DNA of 64,000 bases, from contig JAUIJE010000003.1 of NCBI GenBank assembly GCA_030431455.1, positions 576,360 to 640,359 on the forward strand, written 5' to 3'. The stretch comes from a bacterium. Lineage in GTDB: Bacteria > Myxococcota > UBA727 > JAUIJE01. Made by a program: the position numbers and the translations under genes. Under the pieces are notes generated by a model. That model was not told the origin of the DNA. It was given only the letters and a program-made list of their open reading frames with translations, and did no database searches. Of the stretch, positions 43,372-51,125 are shown in pieces. Numbering within the stretch: the first letter of the stretch is position 1; every line of letters begins with the position of its first letter.

Positions 43372-44886
43372 GTGAGCCACGAGGATCTCATCGCCGAGCT
43401 TCGCGAGAGCGAAGAGAGGTTCCGCACCATCTGCGAGAACGCGCCGGTCATGATCGACGAGTTCGATCACGACGGGCGCTGCATCCTGTGGAACCAAGAA
43501 TGCGTCAAGCAGCTCGGCTACACCTTTGACGAGCTCCGCGACGTGGAAGACGCATTGGCATTGTTCTACCCCGACCCGGGGGAACGGGCCCGGGCGATCG
43601 AGAACATCCGCGAAGCGGATGGGAAGTTCCGCGAGTACCGGGTGCAGGCCAAAAACGGCGAGACCCGCATCCAGATGTGGGCCGATTTTCGCCTCCCCGA
43701 CGGGGCCAACATCTCGGTGGGCTACGACGTCACCGAGTCCCGGGCCATCGACGAGCGGCTGCGCCAATCACAAAAGGTCGAGGCCCTCGGCCAGCTCACC
43801 CGGGGCATCGCCCACGACCTGAACAACCTGCTCACGGTGGTGCTCGGCAACGCCGACCTGCTCGCCGACGAGGCCCACGCCCTGGGCGAAGAGGCGGGCG
43901 CGTCGGTGCAAGAGATCGTGGACGCGGCCACCCGGGGGGCGGGGCTCATCCGCAAGCTGCTCGCGTTCAGCCGGCAGAAGATCGTCGAGACCGGCCAGCT
44001 CGACCTCGCCCAGGTGGTGAAAGACCACGTCGACACCATGGCCCGCCTGCTCCCCGAGAACATCCTCGTCGAGCTGCACGCGCCCACCCCGTTCCCGCCC
44101 GCCAACGCCGACGCCGACGCGGTCGAACAGGTCCTGCTCAACGTGGTCACCAACGCCCGCGACGCCATGCCCCACGGCGGGCGCCTGACGTTTACCCTGC
44201 AAGAGCACACCCTCGACGACGAGACCGCCCGCCTGCACGGCTGCGCCCCCGGCCCGTACCTCGCGGTGGTGGTGCAAGACGACGGGCGCGGCATGGACGA
44301 GGCCACCCTCCGGCGGGTGCTTGAGCCGTTTTTCAGCACCAAGGCCGGGGCCGGCTCCGGGCTCGGGGCCTCGATGGCCTACGGGCTCATGCGCCAACAC
44401 GGCGGCACCATGCTCGTCGAGAGCACCCCGGGGGAAGGCACGCGGGTGTCGTTGTTGTTCGCCCCCGCGGACGAGGCCGAGCCCCCGCCGCCCACGCGCA
44501 CGTCACAGCGGGCGCGCCTGTTGCTCGTCGAGGACGAGGCCTCGATCCTCCGGGTCACCGCCACCGTGCTCGGGGCCGCGGGCTACGAGGTCGCCACCGC
44601 CACCGACGGCCAGCGCGCCTTGGCCTTGCTCGAAGCCGGGCCCGCGGTCGACTTGGTGGTGTGCGACGTGGTCATGCCCGTGATGGGCGGGGCCGCGCTG
44701 TACCGCCTGGCCCACGAACGGCTCGCCGCCCCGCCCCCCTTCTTGTTCGTGACCGGCTACGCCGCCGACGAGGAGATGGGCGAAGAGCTTCACGACCTGC
44801 CGGTGATGCGCAAGCCGTACCGCATCGATGCGCTGGTGGCCGAGATCGGCCGCCTGCTGCAGACCGCGGGGGCGGCAAAAGCGTGA
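43372..44886 (+). CDS. Soluble PAS-containing hybrid histidine kinase with receiver domain
   Basis: 504 residues from GTG 43372; an in-frame GTG at 43354 overlaps the -10 box and is less likely. A short N-terminal helix leads to a PAS domain (about 14-125). The DHp domain has H148 in [16 protein letters not shown]. The HATPase domain has [17 protein letters not shown] and GSGLGASM, and a receiver domain has phospho-acceptor D432 in [14 protein letters not shown]. There is no membrane segment. Layout and motifs closely match the kinase at 27356, so the two are paralogues. No regulator gene is adjacent. Confidence 0.93.
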   Translation: MSHEDLIAELRESEERFRTICENAPVMIDEFDHDGRCILWNQECVKQLGYTFDELRDVEDALALFYPDPGERARAIENIREADGKFREYRVQAKNGETRIQMWADFRLPDGANISVGYDVTESRAIDERLRQSQKVEALGQLTRGIAHDLNNLLTVVLGNADLLADEAHALGEEAGASVQEIVDAATRGAGLIRKLLAFSRQKIVETGQLDLAQVVKDHVDTMARLLPENILVELHAPTPFPPANADADAVEQVLLNVVTNARDAMPHGGRLTFTLQEHTLDDETARLHGCAPGPYLAVVVQDDGRGMDEATLRRVLEPFFSTKAGAGSGLGASMAYGLMRQHGGTMLVESTPGEGTRVSLLFAPADEAEPPPPTRTSQRARLLLVEDEASILRVTATVLGAAGYEVATATDGQRALALLEAGPAVDLVVCDVVMPVMGGAALYRLAHERLAAPPPFLFVTGYAADEEMGEELHDLPVMRKPYRIDALVAEIGRLLQTAGAAKA

Positions 44887-44939
44887 CCGGGGCACGCGCG
44901 CGCCTTTTTCACCGCCCCGGCCCGCGGGGTCTAACCACC

Positions 44940-45881
44940 ATGACCCATGATGTGCCTCGTTCGCTGCGGTTTTTGTTGGTCCTGCTCCTCGTCGTCGGGG
45001 GCACCGGCTGCGGGGTGCCGCGCGGGTTGAGCCAACACATGCTCGACGTGGGCGGGGTGAGCCGGAGCTACTACCTCCACGTGCCGGTGGACGCGCCGGC
45101 GGACGCGCCGCTGGTGCTTGTGTTTCACGGCGGGGGGTCGGACTCGACCACCGGCGGCAAGAACATGCACCGGTTCACGGGGTTCAATGACATCGCGGAC
45201 CGTGACGGGTTCGTGGTCGCCTATCCCAACAGCCTGGCCGGCAACTGGAACGACGGCCGCGTCGGCCACGGGGCCGAGGACGTGGACGACCTCGCCTACG
45301 TCGACGCGATGCTCGACGACATCGCCGGTCGCGCCGCCATCGATCGGCTTCGCGTGTACAGCGTGGGCATCTCCAACGGTGGGTTCTTTTCTTTGCGCCT
45401 GGCCTGCGATCGCGCCGACGCCATCACCGCGGTGTACAGCATCGCCGCGACCATGCCCGAAGGCATCCGCGAGCGCTGCGCCCCCGCCCGCCCCATCCCC
45501 GTGGCCTGGGCCATGGGCACCGACGACCCGCTGGTCGCCTACCACGGCGGCCCGGTGGCCCCCCGGCGCGACGGCACCGACCGCGGAACCGCCGCCGATC
45601 TCGACGACGCGGCCGCCGGCTTCGTGGCCCACAACGCCTGTACCGAACAGACCGAGCAGGACTGGGACGACCTCGACCCCGACGACGGCTCCACCGTACA
45701 CGAAACTGTGCACAGCGGCTGCACCGCCGGGGCCGAGGTGCGGGTGTTGCGCATCGAGGGCGGCGGACACACCTGGCCGGGGGGCAGCCAATACGCCCCC
45801 GCCGCGTTGATCGGCACCACCAACCGAGACTTCGACGCCAGCGAAGACGCCTGGGCTTGGTTCGCCCGCTTCTCCAGATAG
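44940..45881 (+). CDS. LpqC/PHB-depolymerase-type esterase lipoprotein
   Basis: 313 residues from ATG 44940. The signal peptide ends in lipobox GGTGC (C24). The catalytic domain follows the LpqC/feruloyl esterase/PHB depolymerase pattern: LVLVFHGGGSDS (oxyanion region), DGFVVAYPNSLAGNWNDGR, nucleophile S145 in GISNGG, acid near MGTDDPLVAYHGG, and histidine in EGGGHTWPGG. Substrates may be polyhydroxyalkanoate or aryl esters; sequence cannot decide. It is one of two esterase lipoproteins within 5 kb, which suggests an extracellular scavenging role. Confidence 0.92.
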   Translation: MTHDVPRSLRFLLVLLLVVGGTGCGVPRGLSQHMLDVGGVSRSYYLHVPVDAPADAPLVLVFHGGGSDSTTGGKNMHRFTGFNDIADRDGFVVAYPNSLAGNWNDGRVGHGAEDVDDLAYVDAMLDDIAGRAAIDRLRVYSVGISNGGFFSLRLACDRADAITAVYSIAATMPEGIRERCAPARPIPVAWAMGTDDPLVAYHGGPVAPRRDGTDRGTAADLDDAAAGFVAHNACTEQTEQDWDDLDPDDGSTVHETVHSGCTAGAEVRVLRIEGGGHTWPGGSQYAPAALIGTTNRDFDASEDAWAWFARFSR

Positions 45882-45978
45882 ACCGCTGCGCGCCCCGCGT
45901 GCTGTCTCAGCCGGCAGACAACCACGACGACGGTGCGGCATACTCCCCCGCACACACCTTGTGCACAGGGAGCCTGTT

Positions 45979-47175
45979 GTGAATCGCCGCTTTCTTGTCC
46001 CGGCCGTGCTCGCGGTCGCCCTCTTTGCCCTCGCCTGTCCCCCCACCGACGGCGACGGCGGGGACTGCGCGGTGGGCAGTGAAGGCTGTCCCTGCACCGG
46101 CGGCGGCGTCTGCGACCCCGGGCTGACGTGCTTCAGTGATCTGTGTGTGGACGCCACCGGCGATGGAGATGGCGACGGCGACGGCGACGGAGACGGCGAC
46201 GGGGACGGTGACGGGGACGGTGACGGAGACGGCGACGGGGACGGCGACGGCGACGGTGACGGAGACGGCGACGGCGATGGCGACGGAGACGGCGACGGCG
46301 ATGGCGATGGCGACGGAGAGGGGCCGCCTGACGGCGGGCCCGTCGACGGCGGCGCCGGGGTGGACGGGGGGGTGGACGCGGGCCCTGACCCAGCGCCGAT
46401 GGTGGACGTGATCATCGTCGCCGACAGCTCCGCGGACATGGCCGACGAGCTCGATGCCCTGGAGTCGTCTCTGTACGGTGGGCTTTCGTTCCCCTTTGCC
46501 CTCGCCGGGCTCGACTCCCGCGTCGTGTTGGTCAGCGAGTTCGGCACCGACGCGACCAGCGTCTGCATCCCCACGCCGCTGGGCCAATCCAATTGTGCCA
46601 ACGCGACCGCCCCCGACGAGAGCTCGCCCAACTTCTTTCACTACAGCCTGCAGTCCCAGAGCTTTGACGCGCTGTGCAACCTGTTGGGCTCACTCGACGC
46701 CGCCACGTCCTACGTGGACGCCTTTTCGTCGTATCCCGACGGCATCCGCCCGCTCTTGCGGGACGAGAGCCTCAAGGTCGTCGTCCTGCTCACCACCGAC
46801 GGGCCCAACTGCACCTACGACGGCACCACCTACTACGACGCCGACCTGGTCGCGGACGGCATGGCCTTGGCCCAGTCGTTTGACGCCGACTGGCTCGCGG
46901 CGGGGGCCGGGTTGTTCGGCGCCGACGACGACCGACGGTACGTGGTGCACAGCATCGTGGGCATCCCCGACGTCTCCCCCGGGCTGAGCCTGCCCCCCGG
47001 GGACGCGATCGCCTACAACCATTGCTCCCTCGCCACCAAGGCGGGCACCGGGTACCAAGCGCTGAGCGTGGGCACCGGGGGGCTGCGCTTTTCCGTTTGC
47101 CAATGGCCGCAGTCGGCGAGCGCGATGCTCGAAGAGATCGCCGACGACACCATCGCCCGGGTCAGCGGCGACTAG
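45979..47175 (+). CDS. Lipoprotein with (GD)26 spacer and vWA-like domain
   Basis: 398 residues from GTG 45979 behind GGGAG; lipobox LFALAC (C20). A small cysteine module (GSEGCPCTGGGVCDPGLTC) is followed by 26 Gly-Asp pairs (residues 61-112) and a PDGGPVDGGAGVDGG linker. Residues about 140-395 resemble a von Willebrand A domain: first strand VDVIIVADSSADM (a changed MIDAS, D-x-S-x-D), VVLVSEFG and LKVVVLLTTDGPNC. In this family such domains bind proteins through a metal ion. Surface adhesion on a long stalk is an inference. Confidence 0.82.
   Translation: MNRRFLVPAVLAVALFALACPPTDGDGGDCAVGSEGCPCTGGGVCDPGLTCFSDLCVDATGDGDGDGDGDGDGDGDGDGDGDGDGDGDGDGDGDGDGDGDGDGDGDGDGDGDGEGPPDGGPVDGGAGVDGGVDAGPDPAPMVDVIIVADSSADMADELDALESSLYGGLSFPFALAGLDSRVVLVSEFGTDATSVCIPTPLGQSNCANATAPDESSPNFFHYSLQSQSFDALCNLLGSLDAATSYVDAFSSYPDGIRPLLRDESLKVVVLLTTDGPNCTYDGTTYYDADLVADGMALAQSFDADWLAAGAGLFGADDDRRYVVHSIVGIPDVSPGLSLPPGDAIAYNHCSLATKAGTGYQALSVGTGGLRFSVCQWPQSASAMLEEIADDTIARVSGD
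46159..46314 (+). repeat. Hexanucleotide repeat, 26 units (Gly-Asp)
   Basis: 156 bases of in-frame GGNGAY units inside the vWA-like lipoprotein gene. Confidence 0.95.
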
Positions 47176-47209
47176 GGTCCCGCGACGAGACGACCGATCG
47201 GGCTGCGCC

Positions 47210-48613
47210 CTACAACGCGACGAGGCGTTCTTTGACCCGCTCGCGCAGGTCCACGACGCCGGCCGCGGTGGCCAGGCTGAGCGCGTACTCGATCTTCTGC
47301 AGATCGAGCCGGTCTTTTGCGCTCGCGATGTGGGCCTCGAGCGCGGTGATGGCGGGATGGGTCGCGACCGCGCCGAGAAACGTGATGTGGCACGCGTGGC
47401 CCACCGTCGCTCGCGCGCCGCAGCGGCGAAGCACATCGCACGACAAGGCCACCACGTCGTCTTGCGCGGCCACGTCGTGGATGCCGTCGAGAGCCTTCTT
47501 CACGATGCGGCCGTTTGGGGTGCGCAGGGCATCGATCCGCGCCCAGGCCGCCGCGCGCCGCATGAAGGTGGCATGCTCGGACACCGAAAACTTCGCAATG
47601 TCCCTGTGTGACATGCCGAGGTCGCCCACGCCGAACCCCCACACCACCCGCGTGGCGAGCGGAGCGTCCTGCCACCCGGAGCGCCCGATCGCGGCGAGGA
47701 GCGCACCAAAATGGCCCGCGCGCACACCGTCGAACACGAGATGCCGTTCGAACAAATCAAACAGCACCGGGACAAGGTCGTCCGGGAGGTCGTCGGGCAA
47801 CTGCCGCGGCAAGGTGGCCAGCCGGTTGACCGCGCTGTCCGAGAGGCGCCCGTTCTGCTCGCCCGCCACGAGCCCACGGGCGATCTCCACCGCGCTCGGG
47901 TCGCCGAACCGCACCCCTTTTGCCTGAAGGCGCGCGCGGACCAGCGCAGGCAACGCCTTGCCCCGCACCGGAGCGCCGCTGACGCGAACCTGGAGGTCTT
48001 CGTCGGCGACCACCACCGCGGCAAAAAGCTCCTCGAGCCGGCGCGCAAACGCCGCGTCCTCGAGGTCCTCCACCGGCGCGCTGTGCGGCGCATCGTTGGT
48101 CCGGACACACACTTGGATGGGGCCCCGCTTGGGCCGGCGAATCTCGAGTTCGGTCACCCCGGCCGCGCCGAGGCCCAGCAACTGGATGTTCGCCTCCGAC
48201 GATTTCTCGAGGAGCTCATGCAGTGACATGGCCTCGGCCCCGGTCTCGGGGCCGGCCTTCGCCTTTCCCGCCGGGGCTGCGCCTTGGCCCCAGGCCGCGG
48301 CCAGGGTCTCGGCCACCAAGGTCTTGAGCGCTTTGCCCTTGACCGATGCACCGGTGACCTTGCAGACCATTTTGCGGGGGTCGAACGCCTGGCCTTTGAA
48401 CCTCGGCGCCGCCTGCTTCAACGCTTGCCCCAAGGACCCACTGCGGGGCAGCGGCTCGGGCCGGCCGTCCACCAGGACCAGCGCCTGGAGCGTGCCCGTC
48501 GGCTTCATCTTGATCAGGGACAGCGCCACATCGCCCCCCACGGGATCGATGGGGATGTACAGGTCGAAGTTGCGCGCTTCGTCGTACACGCCTTGAAGTG
48601 TGAGCTGGGTCAT
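47210..48613 (-). CDS. Hypothetical protein with internal duplication
   Basis: 467 residues from ATG 48613 (GGAG upstream); no signal peptide or membrane segment. The first half appears duplicated: VTGASVKGKALKTLVAETLAA (about 85-105) matches VSGAPVRGKALPALVRARLQA (about 210-230; shared core G-A-x-V-x-G-K-A-L), each preceded by a strand-rich block. The C-terminal 200 residues are helical with HEAT-like alternation (LATLPRQLPDDLPDDLVPVLFDLF, SCDVLRRCGARATVGHACH). I recognise no family. It is a cytoplasmic protein of unknown role, convergent with the vWA lipoprotein. Confidence 0.72.
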   Translation of the reverse strand: MTQLTLQGVYDEARNFDLYIPIDPVGGDVALSLIKMKPTGTLQALVLVDGRPEPLPRSGSLGQALKQAAPRFKGQAFDPRKMVCKVTGASVKGKALKTLVAETLAAAWGQGAAPAGKAKAGPETGAEAMSLHELLEKSSEANIQLLGLGAAGVTELEIRRPKRGPIQVCVRTNDAPHSAPVEDLEDAAFARRLEELFAAVVVADEDLQVRVSGAPVRGKALPALVRARLQAKGVRFGDPSAVEIARGLVAGEQNGRLSDSAVNRLATLPRQLPDDLPDDLVPVLFDLFERHLVFDGVRAGHFGALLAAIGRSGWQDAPLATRVVWGFGVGDLGMSHRDIAKFSVSEHATFMRRAAAWARIDALRTPNGRIVKKALDGIHDVAAQDDVVALSCDVLRRCGARATVGHACHITFLGAVATHPAITALEAHIASAKDRLDLQKIEYALSLATAAGVVDLRERVKERLVAL

Positions 48614-48853
48614 GGGTTCTCCGGGGAGTGGGTTCAATCGTTCACCGGCGCGCAGGACGCGCCAAGCGCTGCCGGTCTTTCTTGTGCCCGCGTGCGACAG
48701 AGCCGGCGACGGAAACGATCTAAAAGGACAACCCGCGGGCTGAAAGCCAGTTCAAGGATGCCGGCCGCGTCGCGCGCTCAAGCGACATCTCAGGATCGCT
48801 GGCTCATTGTGCGGACCGAGACGGAGGAGCGCCCCTGCAGGGTCTCCTGCGCT

Positions 48854-49043
48854 CTAATGGCATTGCCAAAACGCGTCGTCCGCGAAGGCGTACATGATGC
48901 CGCCATCGCCGAGGTTCACGTCGACCAGCCCCTCGTCGAGCTGCATCACGAACCCGTCGCCCCCCTCATCGTCCTGGAGCCACAGCGGCGGGCCGAAGAC
49001 CCGGGCCGGCACTTGGTGGATCGCATCCCGACCGGGTCGACGC
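48854..49043 (-). pseudogene. C-terminal remnant of a DUF1963 (YwqG-like) protein
   Basis: On the minus strand a short frame reads VPARVFGPPLWLQDDEGG, then FVMQLDEGLVDVNLGDGG and IMYAFADDAFWQCH before TAG at 48854. The sequence of W-x-Q-D, F-x-x-Q-L, V-N-x-G-D-G-G and W-Q-C is the C-terminal signature of DUF1963. Upstream the frame is stopped by TAG at about 49045 and the rest of the domain (about 150 residues) is missing. A GTG start at 49012 exists, but 52 residues cannot form the domain, so decay is the best explanation. Confidence 0.6.
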
Positions 49044-49103
49044 TGAACACCCTAAAACGTTCTGTGCACCGAGCCTTGGACGACGAGGGGGCCCCGCGGG
49101 CCT

Positions 49104-49787
49104 TTACAGCTGCTTGCGGCTGTAGGCCGTCGCCAATGAGTCCGCATACTCATTCCACCGGTGACCGGCGTGGGCGGAGATGTGCTGCAGCTTGACCCGG
49201 GGACGCTTGAGCCGCAGGGCATACGCGGTCTGCACCAGGTCGAGGTTCTTGATCGGGCCGCTTTTGCGTTTCCATCCGTTGCGGGCCCAGCCCGCGGCCC
49301 ACTCGTCGAGGGTCTGGATGCACAGCTTGCTGTCGGAATACACCGTGGCGGTGCTGTCCTCAGGCAACAGGGACAAGCCCTCGATCATCGCCGTCATCTC
49401 CATGCGGTTGTTGGTGGTGTCGAAATCGTGGCCGTGCTTCTGGGCGAGGATCTCGCCGTTCTCGACGTGGACCACCCCCCAGCCCCCGGGCCCGGGGTTG
49501 GGGCTGCAGGCCCCATCGGTGAACACCCCGGTGTCCGGGCCCGAGGTGTACCGGGCCAAGACCTCGGCCACGGGGAGGTTCTCTTCTTTGGTGGCGCTTT
49601 TGCTCCCAGCGGAGCGTGACCGCCCCCCGCGACCTTGCGCATAGGACATGCCAATGCTCTTGCCTTTGGCCCGGTGTTTGGGCTGGCATTTCCGACAGTA
49701 CTTGGGCGTCCACCGCGGGTACTTGACGAGGATTTCGTCGGCGAGCGAGAAGGTCGTGCCGCAGTCGACACACGAGAAGTCGGGCAT
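49104..49787 (-). CDS. rnhA: Ribonuclease HI with N-terminal zinc ribbon
   Basis: 227 residues. RNase HI cuts RNA in RNA-DNA hybrids. The catalytic domain (about 85-225) has all four acidic residues: D91 in FTDGAC, E130 in NRMEMTA, D152 in YSDSKL and D216 in NEYADSLA. GPGGWG and AHAGHRWNE are also typical. The N-terminus is not the usual hybrid-binding domain but a zinc ribbon with C6, C9, C31 and C34, joined by a basic linker (about 38-66, GRGGRSRSAGSKS) that may help bind nucleic acid. A ribosome-binding site is not evident before the ATG. Confidence 0.93.
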   Translation of the reverse strand: MPDFSCVDCGTTFSLADEILVKYPRWTPKYCRKCQPKHRAKGKSIGMSYAQGRGGRSRSAGSKSATKEENLPVAEVLARYTSGPDTGVFTDGACSPNPGPGGWGVVHVENGEILAQKHGHDFDTTNNRMEMTAMIEGLSLLPEDSTATVYSDSKLCIQTLDEWAAGWARNGWKRKSGPIKNLDLVQTAYALRLKRPRVKLQHISAHAGHRWNEYADSLATAYSRKQL

Positions 49788-49922
49788 GCGGGCAACATAA
49801 AAGCGCGTTGCCCAAACGACAAGCGGCCAGCCCAGGCATGGACTGGCCGCTTGTGCGACGGGGCGTGTCGTGGCCCTGGCGAGCGCCGGGCATCTTCGAC
49901 TTAGCGATGCGCCAGATGCGCT

Positions 49923-50432
49923 CTAGAGATTTTTCACTTCCGCTTCGAGTTCGTCGAGCTCGTTGGACACCTCGTCGGTCAGCTGGCGCCAGTCCTTGGA
50001 TGCTTCACGCTTGGCCTGGGCGAGCTTGTTCTCGAGGTTGTCGATCTTCTTTTCGAGTTTGTTCGCGGCTTGCTTCATGTCCTTGGACGCCTCGTCCCCC
50101 ATGTGGTCGATTTTGTCCTCGGCTTTTTCCAGGCGTTGCTCCAGCTCACCCACGAGCGTGTCGCGGTCTTTCATGCTGTCGGGGGTGACCGCGTCGGAGA
50201 GCCGCTTCAGCTGTTGTGAGTTCTCCATGTCTTCGTGGCGTTGGGCCTCGGCCTCGGTCATGTGTTCTTCGTCCCAAGCGTCGCCTTTGTCCTCGCACGC
50301 GGCCAGGCCCATGCACAGGGGGAACACCACCGCGCCCATCCACATCACACCCCGGCGGAGGGGGCGGCGCGGGGTCACGTCGCGGTCTTCGAGTTTGCTC
50401 TTGCGTTGCGGGTTCACGTCACGGTTGGTCAT
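49923..50432 (-). CDS. Coiled-coil lipoprotein
   Basis: 169 residues from ATG 50432 (AAGGG upstream). The n-region is unusually long (28 residues, two arginine/lysine clusters) before a hydrophobic core and lipobox GLAAC (C46). The mature part from about residue 75 is one long heptad coiled coil rich in E, K and D (LEQRLEKAEDKIDHM, ANKLEKKIDNLENKLAQAKRE). A periplasmic spacer or envelope-tethering role similar to Lpp or YqjD-like proteins is plausible. It is divergent from the stress gene csbD across 321 bases, so they may share regulation. Confidence 0.78.
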   Translation of the reverse strand: MTNRDVNPQRKSKLEDRDVTPRRPLRRGVMWMGAVVFPLCMGLAACEDKGDAWDEEHMTEAEAQRHEDMENSQQLKRLSDAVTPDSMKDRDTLVGELEQRLEKAEDKIDHMGDEASKDMKQAANKLEKKIDNLENKLAQAKREASKDWRQLTDEVSNELDELEAEVKNL

Positions 50433-50753
50433 GTTTGTCCCTTTCTGTGTTTCGTATGTCATTGCATTGGTTGCTGAACCGGACCGCCGCAGGTTCGCGG
50501 CGTCGCCCCCACAGGTTTCAAAGAGCGGGCCAGGTCCGGATCGCGGCGGCAAGCCGCGCCGCGTGCCCCCGGGCGTCCAGATCGCCTCGATCGGGTGGGC
50601 GCGGTCGCAAAATGTCCCACCCCCAGGCTTCGTCCCGCGCGGTTCTCGACGAGCCCCGGCCTGGTACGCCGCGTGCTTCGTAGGAGGGTGACGCCGCGGG
50701 CGTTCTCGTTCGCGGCCCGACATCATTCTGAGACGTTCAACGAAAGGAACCCC
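50433..50753. promoter_or_regulatory. Divergent promoter region of lipoprotein and CsbD genes
   Basis: No gene in these 321 bases. It must hold the promoters of both divergent genes, but I cannot pick clear -35/-10 pairs; stress sigma-factor elements would be a natural possibility given CsbD. Confidence 0.4.
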
Positions 50754-51047
50754 ATGAACACCGACAAAGAAACGACGAAGAAGGACACCACCGAGTTGGC
50801 CTGGAACAAAGTGGGCGGCGCCTGGAACGAGCTCAAGGGCGAAGTGAAAAAGCAGTGGGGCAAGTTCAGCGACGATGACGTCAAGACCATCAACGGGCGC
50901 AAAGACGAGCTGGTGGGCCGCATCATGCGCTTGTACGGCGTGAGCGAGCACGAAGCGAAGCGTCAGGTCATCGAGTTCACCAACCGGCTGTACCAAGGCA
51001 AAGCCGGCGCCGAACGCTATGCAGGATATGGCACGCACAACGCCTGA
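50754..51047 (+). CDS. CsbD-family stress-response protein
   Basis: 97 residues, ATG behind AAAGGAA. The N-terminal half carries the CsbD pattern AWNKVGGAWNELKGEVKKQWGKFSDDD, followed by a run of charged helix (INGRKDELVGRIMRLYGVSEHEAKRQVIEF). CsbD-like proteins are small, abundant and induced by general stress in many bacteria; their mechanism is unknown. It is followed by a strong terminator, so it is a single-gene unit. Confidence 0.9.
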   Translation: MNTDKETTKKDTTELAWNKVGGAWNELKGEVKKQWGKFSDDDVKTINGRKDELVGRIMRLYGVSEHEAKRQVIEFTNRLYQGKAGAERYAGYGTHNA

Positions 51048-51077
51048 GCGGCTTGGCCGGTGCTCAACCGATCAATG

Positions 51078-51106
51078 AAAAAGCGGACCGTGGGGTCCGC
51101 TTTTTT
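51078..51106 (+). terminator. Intrinsic terminator (bidirectional)
   Basis: AAAAA GCGGACC (51083-51089), GTGG loop, GGTCCGC (51094-51100) and six T. The A and T runs on both sides let it serve csbD and the convergent lectin-like gene. Confidence 0.93.
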
Positions 51107-51125
51107 CTGGCCCGGCGCGGTCCGC

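Noticed and set aside
47210-48613. TerD-type tellurium-resistance protein
   Set aside because: A superficially similar beta pattern at the N-terminus, but the TerD core motifs (GWD, D-x-D-L-D) are absent.
48671-49195. Plus-strand coding frame through 48671-49195
   Set aside because: The minus strand shows the C-terminal signature of DUF1963 and the end of RNase HI; the plus-strand reading has no support.
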